Made by a program: the position numbers and the translations under genes
The notes under the pieces: generated by a model
What the model was told of the DNA's origin: nothing
The model's input: only the letters and a program-made list of their open reading frames with translations
Databases searched by the model: none
NCBI GenBank assembly: GCA_963746825.1
Contig: CAVVCU010000013.1
Location: forward strand, 29,852-93,851
Reading direction: 5' to 3'
From: JACVRW01 sp963746825
GTDB lineage: Bacteria; Actinomycetota; Thermoleophilia; Solirubrobacterales; Thermoleophilaceae
DNA: 64,000 nucleotides
Part shown: piece after piece, positions 33,967 to 40,446 of the stretch
Numbering within the stretch: position 1 is the stretch's first letter
Layout: the number at the start of each line of letters is the position of its first letter

Positions 33967-34413
33967 ATGGATCAGGCGAGCGAAGCCCGAGGTGGCCGTG
34001 TGGCGGCGGAGATCTCGAGGCGGGCGGTGCAGCTGCTGCGCGAGTACACCGGTCGCGGGCCTATGCGGGCGCGCACCGTGATCAACCACGACAGCGTGTT
34101 GATCTTGCTCTCCGACACCCTGACCAAGGGTGAGCGCCGCCTGGCTGAGAACGGCAAGGCCGATCACGTGCTGAGCACGCGGCACGAGTTTCAGCTGGTC
34201 ATGCGCGAAGAATTGATTGCCATTGTCGAGGGCACGCTGAGTCGCAAGGTGACCGCGTTCATGAGCGACAACCACATCGACCCCGACATGGCCGCCGAGG
34301 TGTTCGTGCTCGAGCCGCTGTCCAATCCCGGCGCCGACGGCGACGCATTGGCGTCCGGCGCCACGGCGACCGGGAGCTTCGACGCGGATACATCGTCCCG
34401 CGAGCCCCGATGA
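33967..34413 (+). CDS. DUF2294 domain protein, copy 2
   Basis: A 148-aa paralogue of the protein at 25270-25659. Core segments are nearly the same: 'LLREYTGRGPMRARTVINHD', 'TRHEFQLVMREEL' and 'FMSDNHIDPDMAAEVFVL'. The C-terminus has about 30 extra Ala/Gly/Asp/Ser residues. It starts at ATG 33967, 33 nt after the F420 enzyme gene, with TATAGG just upstream. Its stop overlaps the start of the deleted NmrA gene by 4 nt. Role unknown. Confidence 0.85.
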   Translation: MDQASEARGGRVAAEISRRAVQLLREYTGRGPMRARTVINHDSVLILLSDTLTKGERRLAENGKADHVLSTRHEFQLVMREELIAIVEGTLSRKVTAFMSDNHIDPDMAAEVFVLEPLSNPGADGDALASGATATGSFDADTSSREPR

Positions 34414-34724
34414 TCCTCGTCGCCGGCGCGACGGGCAACGTCGGCGGCGCGCTCGTAACGAAACTCGCTGCCGAGGGCATCCCGGTACGAGCGCTGACCC
34501 GCCGGCCTCCCTCGGACGGCAACGGCGGGTGGCCGGACAGCGTCGAGGTCGCGGCGCGGCTGAGCGGGCCCGAGGCCCTGACCCCGGCCGAGCGTGTGGC
34601 GATCCTCGCCGAAATCCTCGATTGGCCCTTCGAGGGCCAGAGTGACGAGGATGCCCGCGCCGAGATGCTTCAAGACGCGCCGGCCGAGTACGTCGACGCG
34701 TTCTTTCGCTTCTTCTTTTCGGTA
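34410..34724 (+). pseudogene. NmrA-like NAD(P)-binding protein with the middle deleted
   Basis: The reading frame opens with a perfect NmrA Rossmann start ('MILVAGATGNVGGALVTKLA', then 'VRALTRRP'). After about 40 residues it jumps to the C-terminal signature ('LSGPEALTPAERVAILAEIL', then 'DARAEMLQDAPAEYVDAFFR'). About 150 residues between are missing, although the frame is kept. The frame runs on past about 34724 into sequence antisense to the PAP2 gene, so the natural end is lost as well. This looks like an in-frame internal deletion followed by decay. Confidence 0.7.
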
Positions 34725-35542
34725 GAGCCCATGCCGGCAGCGTGGTCCGCTGCGGCGCCGAATCGCATCAGCCGTCCACCGAAGGCGATGGCGCAGATCG
34801 AAAACCACGCCAAGCCGAGCGCCAGGCCGGCGATCACGTCGCTCAGCCAGTGCACGTCTAGGAGCACCCGGCTGCCGGCCACCATGACGGCAAGCCCGGC
34901 CGCGCCCCCGGCGATAGCCGCTCGCGCAGGCCCGCTCCGGCCACGGCTGAGCAGGAGCGCCGCCGCTGCGAAGAACGCGGCCGACCACGACGAGTGCCCG
35001 CTTGGGAAGGATGGCCCGAGCGTTTCGGCAATCGGGTTCAGCGCCGGCCGTACGCGATCAGCGATGTCCTTGATCGTCGTGGTGAGGATGCCGTTGCCGG
35101 CGATGACTATCAGCAGGAACGGCACGACCCATTTGCTGCGGGTTCGCACCGTCTCCACGACGGCCACCATGGCGGCCAGGCAAGCGACCACCACCGGGTC
35201 TCCGAGCTGGGTGATTGTGTTGAGCCCGTCCGTGGAGAAGGACGACGCGTTCTGGTCGCCCCAGTTCGCCACGCTGTTATCCAGCCGGACGAGCTCGGTG
35301 TTTCCTCGGACCAGATAGGCGAGCACCACCAGGAGCACGCCACCCGCCACGATTACGAGGAGCGCGCCGGCCCGACCCGCTGCGCCCGCCCAGCGCCAGG
35401 TGAGGGCGCCTACCGTGGCGGCGGTCGCGGCGGCGAAGATGAGTAAGAGCAGCAGGGTCACGGGTAGCAGGTGAGCGTCCAGGGCCTCAATTCGGGCCTG
35501 GTACCCAACCGATCGGGGAGGGAAGCGCGTGGAGGTGGGCAC
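34670..35542 (-). CDS. PAP2-family membrane phosphatase
   Basis: A roughly 290-aa membrane protein. The catalytic blocks are 'KDIADRVRPALNP' (KxxxxxxRP), 'PSFPSGHSSWSAAF' and 'SRVLLDVHWLSDVIAG' (SRxxxxxHxxxD), among six hydrophobic helices. The start is uncertain: GTG 35542 overlaps the start of the divergent PAP2 gene by 14 nt, and a start a few codons further in is possible. The C-terminal 25 residues run over the remnant NmrA gene and look non-native. Likely substrate is a lipid phosphate or undecaprenyl pyrophosphate. Confidence 0.82.
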   Translation of the reverse strand: MPTSTRFPPRSVGYQARIEALDAHLLPVTLLLLLIFAAATAATVGALTWRWAGAAGRAGALLVIVAGGVLLVVLAYLVRGNTELVRLDNSVANWGDQNASSFSTDGLNTITQLGDPVVVACLAAMVAVVETVRTRSKWVVPFLLIVIAGNGILTTTIKDIADRVRPALNPIAETLGPSFPSGHSSWSAAFFAAAALLLSRGRSGPARAAIAGGAAGLAVMVAGSRVLLDVHWLSDVIAGLALGLAWFSICAIAFGGRLMRFGAAADHAAGMGSTEKKKRKNASTYSAGAS

Positions 35543-36365
35543 CCGCTCGACGTCGAAAGGCCGCGCCAACCACGATGACCGGTGGGCCGTGCCGCTGCTC
35601 CAAGCCCGCCGGGGCGGGGCAGCCGAGCGCTTCGCGGGCCGGCTGCGGGGTCGGCATTCCGTGACGGTGTTCTTCGCGGCGCTCCTCGCCGGCTTCGCGG
35701 TCCTCGGGCTGATCTCGATCGCGGTCGGGCTGCTCGTGACCGACGTGCTGCTCGACACAGGGGGCGTGAGCCGCACCGACAAGAGCACCGTCGAGTCGCT
35801 TGTCGCCGAGCGCACGCCGCTCCTCACGGACGCGTCGGAGGTGGGCTCCGCCGTCGGCGGCGCCCCGCTCCTCCCGATCCTGGTTGGTGCCATAGCGCTC
35901 GTGTGCGCCCTGCTGCGGAAATGGAGGATCGCGGCCTTCGCCGTCTTCGTGCTGGTGGTCGAGTCGGCGACGTACCGCGTCACGTCGCTGGCCGCGCCGC
36001 GTGAGCGTCCCGACGTCCCCCGGCTCGAGGACCTTCCTGCCGACGCCAGCTATCCGTCCGGTCACACGGCAGCCTCGATCGCGGTCTACGTGGGCCTGGT
36101 GCTGCTGTTGACGTCGAGATTCCCGACCCGAGCCCTGCGCATCTCCGCCTGGGCCGTCGCAATCGTGATCCCGCTGTTTGTGGCCTCGGCTCGGATGTAC
36201 CGCGGGATGCACCATCCGCTCGACGTCGCCGGAGGGCTCATCGTCGGGATCGGCGCGGTGCTCGTGCTCATGTTCGCCTGTCGCGCCGCGGGCGTCGCCC
36301 ACGAGGCTCGAAACCTCATGGCGGCGAAGTCCCCCCGGGCCCGTGGCGTCCAGCCGGCCTCATGA
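35529..36365 (+). CDS. PAP2-family membrane phosphatase
   Basis: A 278-aa protein from GTG 35529. A long N-terminal hydrophobic pair of helices ('VTVFFAALLAGFAVLGLIS') leads to 'SLAAPRERPDVPRL', where the first catalytic Lys is not obvious but the Arg-Pro is present. 'ASYPSGHTAAS' and 'SARMYRGMHHPLDVAGG' follow (blocks 2 and 3 complete). It is divergent from, and overlaps the predicted start of, a second PAP2 gene that is only distantly similar. Its stop overlaps the DUF1206 start by 4 nt, so those two are co-translated. Confidence 0.85.
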   Translation: MEVGTRSTSKGRANHDDRWAVPLLQARRGGAAERFAGRLRGRHSVTVFFAALLAGFAVLGLISIAVGLLVTDVLLDTGGVSRTDKSTVESLVAERTPLLTDASEVGSAVGGAPLLPILVGAIALVCALLRKWRIAAFAVFVLVVESATYRVTSLAAPRERPDVPRLEDLPADASYPSGHTAASIAVYVGLVLLLTSRFPTRALRISAWAVAIVIPLFVASARMYRGMHHPLDVAGGLIVGIGAVLVLMFACRAAGVAHEARNLMAAKSPRARGVQPAS

Positions 36366-37177
36366 AGGGCCAGGCGCGCTCGACGGGCGATGACGTCGCG
36401 CAGAGCCGGCCCTTCGAGTGGCTCGCTCGTGCCGGACTCGTTGCGCGCGGCGTGATCTACGCGATCATCGGCATCCTGGCCGTCAAGCTCGCCCTCGGGG
36501 ACGGGGGCGAGACAGCGAACCAGAATGGTGCGCTCCAGACGATCTCACAGCAGTCGTTCGGCAAGGCGCTCCTGATCCTCATGGCCATCGGCCTCGCCGG
36601 ATACGCGATCTGGCGGCTCGTCCGCGCGGCGATCGGCCACGGCCCGGAGTCCGGCGGCGACGACCTGAAGGAGCGGGCCGATGGCCTGGCGAGTGGGATC
36701 GGTTACGCGATCCTCTGCGTGACCGCGGTGACGATCATCGTGGGCTCGGGGAGCGGCGGATCGGGCAGCCCGGACAAGGCCACCGGCGGTGTCCTCGGCT
36801 GGCCGGCCGGTCAGGTTCTCGTCGTGATCGCGGGTTTGGTCGTGATCGGGGTCGGGCTGCAACAGGGCTATAAGGGGTTCAGGAGAAAGTTCCTCGAGCA
36901 GTCCAAGACCGAGCAGATGAGCCAGAGCGTCGAACGAGGGTTCACGGCGCTCGGCGTCTTCGGCCACCTGGCGCGCATGGTGGTGTTCATTCTCATCGGC
37001 TACTTCTTCATCCGGGCCGGATTCGACTACGACGCCGACAAGGCGGTCAGCCTCGACGGGGCCCTGTCCGCGGTCGGCCAGGCGTCATACGGACCGATAC
37101 TCCTCGGCATCGTCGCCGCCGGGCTGATCGGGTTCGCCGGCTACTCGGTGGCGGACGCGCGCTACCGGAAGGTTTAG
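36362..37177 (+). CDS. DUF1206 membrane protein
   Basis: A 271-aa protein with six hydrophobic helices arranged as three repeats of a two-helix unit, as DUF1206 proteins are. Repeat openings are 'EWLARAGLVARGVIYAIIG', 'ADGLASGIGYAILCV' and 'LGVFGHLARMVVFILIGYF'. Each is followed by a second helix ending near Gly-Tyr ('GLAGYAIWR', 'GFAGYSVADARYR'). Function is unknown. It is coupled to the PAP2 gene (ATGA overlap). A Z-DNA-type repeat starts 5 nt after its stop. Confidence 0.9.
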   Translation: MKGQARSTGDDVAQSRPFEWLARAGLVARGVIYAIIGILAVKLALGDGGETANQNGALQTISQQSFGKALLILMAIGLAGYAIWRLVRAAIGHGPESGGDDLKERADGLASGIGYAILCVTAVTIIVGSGSGGSGSPDKATGGVLGWPAGQVLVVIAGLVVIGVGLQQGYKGFRRKFLEQSKTEQMSQSVERGFTALGVFGHLARMVVFILIGYFFIRAGFDYDADKAVSLDGALSAVGQASYGPILLGIVAAGLIGFAGYSVADARYRKV

Positions 37178-37182
37178 GCCGG

Positions 37183-37212
37183 ACGCGCGCACGCGCGCAC
37201 GCGCGCACGCGC
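37183..37212. repeat. Tandem repeat (ACGCGCGC)n, alternating purine-pyrimidine
   Basis: The 8-bp unit ACGCGCGC is repeated three times from 37183 and followed by ACGCGC, giving 30 bp of perfect purine-pyrimidine alternation. Such a tract is a strong Z-DNA former under negative supercoiling and a slippage hotspot. It sits just after the DUF1206 stop, 100 bp before the next gene, where it could also act as a supercoiling sink between transcripts. Confidence 0.9.
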
Positions 37213-37312
37213 CCGGGGCCGGGCTCCTGCGGTCCGTGGAGGAATTCAGCGCGGTCGGAGGTGTCATACGGATAGCCATCGACGTGCAGGCACCCAACGA
37301 AGGGAAGTCAAC

Positions 37313-38086
37313 GTGGTTCAAGACGAGAACAGCCGTCGCCCCGGGGTGCGACGCTCGCTGACTGCCCGCGGGCGGACCATCCGGCTCCGCGGTCGGCTCA
37401 GCTCCGCCCACGTCATCGCCTGCGTGGCGTTGTTCATCGCGCTCGGCAGCTCGGCCGCCGCCGCGGTCACGCTCACCAGGGACAGCGTCGGGTCGCCACA
37501 GATCCGCAAAGACGCCGTCCGCTCACCGGAGATTCAGAAGGACGCGGTCCGTACCTCCGAGATTCGCGACGACGGCGTCAACGCCGCCGACATCTCGACC
37601 GGAGCCGAAACTGCGCTGCGCGGCGATCTGCACGTCGCCGAGGAAAGGGACGTCGTGGGGGTGCCGGAATGCGACACGGTCGACCTGCGCGATTGCCCCA
37701 ACCTGCTGGTGCTGTCGGTCCCCTCCGGCGATACGTCGCGAACGGCGCCTGCCCCCGGACCTTTGTCGGGGCAGCCCAAGGGCAGCAACTGGCTGGTCCA
37801 GGCCAGGACGACCCTCCTCGTACAACCGAGGCAGGGGTCTGCTGAGGTCCACTGCGGCCTCGTCAATCCAAGTCTGTCCGGGCCGGCCGCGGTGCTCGAC
37901 GACTTCCAGGTGTTTGAGTTGACCTTCTTCGGTCGCCACGTCGTAACGTTGAGCGGGGTCCTGAAAAAGAGCCCTGGCAATCAGAGCGTTGCCCTGCGAT
38001 GTACAACCGAGTCGGGCGACGACAACAACGAGTTGTCCTCCACGAAGATGACGGCCCTGGAGGTGGGTGCCGTCACCGGCCCCTGA
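37313..38086 (+). CDS. Secreted or membrane-anchored protein with short coil repeats
   Basis: A 257-aa protein from GTG 37313. A basic N-terminus (Arg-rich, about 1-28) is followed by a single hydrophobic helix ('VIACVALFIALGSSAAAAV'), a signal sequence or anchor. Next come short repeats 'SPQIRKDAV', 'SPEIQKDAV' and 'TSEIRDDGV', an 8-9-residue rhythm, then a beta-rich C-terminal domain with several Cys ('VPECDTVDLRDCPNL', 'VHCGLV', 'LRCTTES'). I have seen this repeat style in Solirubrobacterales surface proteins. Function unknown; the paired Cys suggest disulfides outside the cell. Confidence 0.75.
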   Translation: MVQDENSRRPGVRRSLTARGRTIRLRGRLSSAHVIACVALFIALGSSAAAAVTLTRDSVGSPQIRKDAVRSPEIQKDAVRTSEIRDDGVNAADISTGAETALRGDLHVAEERDVVGVPECDTVDLRDCPNLLVLSVPSGDTSRTAPAPGPLSGQPKGSNWLVQARTTLLVQPRQGSAEVHCGLVNPSLSGPAAVLDDFQVFELTFFGRHVVTLSGVLKKSPGNQSVALRCTTESGDDNNELSSTKMTALEVGAVTGP

Positions 38087-38110
38087 GGAGGATTACCTAC
38101 TCAAATTGTC

Positions 38111-38734
38111 TCAGACGGTGCGGGGTCGCCATGGCTCGTGCTCGTGCGTGAGCCACACGAGCTCGGGGTCGAGCGCAAGGACCCGCTGCCGGCCTTCGGT
38201 GGGCGGCTCGTCGAACTCGCCGTGCCACACCGCCACGTCGCCGCCGACGATGACCGGGCGCCCGCCAGTCTCGAGCACGACCATCTGCATGCCGGGTGTG
38301 TGGCCCGGCGCCGGGACGAGTCGGAGCCCGGGCAGCAGCTCGTGCTCGCCGTCGACCGGCACGTACCGCACGCCGGGCGCCTCGACCCACTCGCGAATGG
38401 TGTAGTCGTCCTTGCTGCGCGCGTCGTCGAGCTCCCGACGCTGGACATAGATCGGCTTGCCGGCGAAGAGGTGGTTGCCGCCGCAGTGGTCGGCGTGCAG
38501 GTGTGTGTTGACGACGATGTCGATGCCGGCGAGATCGAAGTCCTGCTCGCTCAGCGGCTGGAGGCGGGGATCCATGTCGGCCATCGCCGGGTGCAGCTCC
38601 GTCATGCCGGTGTCGACCAGCACGCGCGCATCGGGATGGTCGATCACGTGCACGTAGACCGGCATCCGCTCGCCCTCGACGGAAAGGTCGGCAACGAAGA
38701 CCGGCGTGACGGTGATCGAGGCGGGGGCGTTCAT
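38111..38734 (-). CDS. MBL-fold metallo-hydrolase (lactonase-like)
   Basis: A 207-aa metallo-beta-lactamase-fold hydrolase. The zinc motif is 'NTHLHADHCGGN' (HxHxDH). 'LVDTGMTELHP' is strand 3, 'PAPGHTPGMQMV' the third-His loop, and 'VIVGGDVAVW' carries the bridging Asp. This arrangement is that of N-acyl-homoserine-lactonase-like members, although lactonase activity is not provable here. It starts at ATG 38734, overlapping the sigma-factor stop by 4 nt, so both come from one transcript. Confidence 0.88.
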   Translation of the reverse strand: MNAPASITVTPVFVADLSVEGERMPVYVHVIDHPDARVLVDTGMTELHPAMADMDPRLQPLSEQDFDLAGIDIVVNTHLHADHCGGNHLFAGKPIYVQRRELDDARSKDDYTIREWVEAPGVRYVPVDGEHELLPGLRLVPAPGHTPGMQMVVLETGGRPVIVGGDVAVWHGEFDEPPTEGRQRVLALDPELVWLTHEHEPWRPRTV

Positions 38735-39717
38735 CTCGTATCGACCGACGCGCTGAGCGTGGCCGGCAGGTCGAAGTAGTCGAACACCGCCCCGCCGAAG
38801 GTGACGATCTCGGCGACGACCCCGTGCTGCACCCGCAGGACGTCGATCGCCAGCGGTTCGTACGCGGCGTCGCCCGGCTTGCGCACGTAGCCCGCGACCG
38901 CGGGCTGACCGTTGGCGCGGGTGACCACGCACCGCATGCTGCCGAACGCCTCCGATCCGAACCCGCCGTCGATCCAGCCCTCCAGGACGGTGCTTCGGCC
39001 GGTCCAGACGCCGGGCGTCGGCGGCATCGAGAAGCGGACGTCCTCGTGCATGAGCGCGGCCAGGCCCTCAACGTCGGCGCGCTCGCCGCACTCGACGTAG
39101 CGAGCGAGCAGCTCCCGCTCGGCGGCGGTCGGCTCGGCGGCGTGTTGCCACGCCTCGCGGTCCTCGGGCAGGCACTCCCGCAACCCAGCCCGCGCGCGCT
39201 GCAGCGCGGAGTTCACCGACGCCTCTGTCGTCTCGAGCAGCCGCGCGGTCTCCTTCGCCGAGCAGCCGAGGACGTCGCGCAGCACGAGCACGGCCCGCGG
39301 CAGCGGCGCGAGGTGCTGGATCGCGGCGATGAACGCCAGCTCGACGGTCTCCTTGGCGAGCGCCACGTCCTCCGGGCCCTCGCGCCGGTCGGGCAGCTGC
39401 TCGAGGAGCTCGTCGGGATAGGGCTGCAGCCACGCGACCTCGCCGCTCGCGCTCGGCCGCCGCGGGCGCTTGTCGAGCGCGTCGAGGCAGGCGTTCGTCG
39501 CGATCCGGTACAGCCACGCGCGAACCGACGCGCGGCCCTCGTACGTCTCGCGCCGGCGCCACGCTCGCAGGAACGCCTCCTGGACGAGGTCCTCGGCCTC
39601 CTCGAACGACCCGAGCAGGCGATAGCAGTGGACGTGCAACTCGCGGCGGTGCGGCTCGACGCGGTCGCCGAAGGCCTGCTCGTCGAGCGGCTCGAGGTCG
39701 TCAGTGATGGAGCTCAT
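38731..39717 (-). CDS. ECF-type sigma factor with C-terminal SnoaL-like domain
   Basis: A 328-aa sigma factor. Region 2 is seen at 'EEAEDLVQEAFLRAWRRR', with 'VRAWLYRIATNACLDALDKR' after it. Region 4 is 'LPRAVLVLRDVLGCSAKETA' and 'EASVNSALQRARAGL'. From about residue 205 a SnoaL/NTF2-like domain follows ('MHEDVRFSMPPTPGVWTG'), as in SigG/SigJ-type (ECF41/56-like) factors. In those factors the extension itself modulates activity and no anti-sigma protein is needed; none is seen here. It is co-translated with the MBL hydrolase, a plausible regulon member. Confidence 0.9.
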   Translation of the reverse strand: MSSITDDLEPLDEQAFGDRVEPHRRELHVHCYRLLGSFEEAEDLVQEAFLRAWRRRETYEGRASVRAWLYRIATNACLDALDKRPRRPSASGEVAWLQPYPDELLEQLPDRREGPEDVALAKETVELAFIAAIQHLAPLPRAVLVLRDVLGCSAKETARLLETTEASVNSALQRARAGLRECLPEDREAWQHAAEPTAAERELLARYVECGERADVEGLAALMHEDVRFSMPPTPGVWTGRSTVLEGWIDGGFGSEAFGSMRCVVTRANGQPAVAGYVRKPGDAAYEPLAIDVLRVQHGVVAEIVTFGGAVFDYFDLPATLSASVDTR

Positions 39718-39839
39718 AGTGGGTGTGACGGCGGGCCGCCCAAAAACTCATCACCCGGCGCCATGCAGCGTCACGAGGAGCGTTGCCGCAATCGAGGGCG
39801 CATCATTGCGCAGCGCTCGCCTCCTCGCTACCGCATTGC

Positions 39840-40331
39840 ATGCGATGGAGGACCCCGCGTCGAGGTCGCTTTGCGCGAGTAGCAGCGGCTTGGTGGCTGA
39901 TCTACGCTGGCCTGATCCGCATCGAGGAATCAATCCAGATCGCGTCTTCGCCTGAGGCGGTGTGGGCGGTGGTGGCGGATCCGGTCAATGATCCGAAATG
40001 GTGTCCCAAGGTCAACTCGGTGGAGGTGGCGGGAGACGCCCGCTGGACAGTCAGCCACAAGCCAGTGCCGCTACGGCCTCCGATGGAGTTGACGCTCGAG
40101 CATCTGGAGCTCCAGCCGCCGGGCCGGCTGACTCTTCGGCAGGAGGATGAGGCCTCGATGTTCCATGTCGAGTACCGGCTCGAGCCGAGCGAGGTCGGCT
40201 CGCGCTTCACGCAGATCAGCGAGTTCGAGTGGAAGAAGCTGCCTCGGGTGCTTCACGGGACGTTTGCCCGCGGGGTGCGTCGCGATGTGCGCGTTCAGCT
40301 TCAGGCTCTTAAGCGGTTCCTCGAACGCTGA
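39840..40331 (+). CDS. SRPBCC (polyketide cyclase/START-like) protein
   Basis: The helix-grip core starts near 39912 ('IRIEESIQIASSPEAVWAVV') and ends 'HGTFARGVRRDVRVQLQALK'. These proteins bind hydrophobic ligands in a deep pocket. The start is doubtful: ATG 39840 adds about 24 residues of unnatural-looking sequence, and near 39900-39912 only CTG codons are available. Translation may use a rare start, or a base change has destroyed it. Core length is about 140 aa, normal for the fold. Confidence 0.7.
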   Translation: MRWRTPRRGRFARVAAAWWLIYAGLIRIEESIQIASSPEAVWAVVADPVNDPKWCPKVNSVEVAGDARWTVSHKPVPLRPPMELTLEHLELQPPGRLTLRQEDEASMFHVEYRLEPSEVGSRFTQISEFEWKKLPRVLHGTFARGVRRDVRVQLQALKRFLER

Positions 40332-40446
40332 GCGCGCCCAAGAAGACAACTAGCTCTGCTCGCTTGCGTTCGCCGGTCGTCTGGCGTCGTGAAGTGACGC
40401 GGACTGAGGGGACGATCACGTTTCGGACTACGATCTCTTCACGACC

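Noticed and set aside
37183..37212. CRISPR or attachment repeat
   Set aside because: The unit is 8 bp with no spacers; it is a simple tandem repeat.
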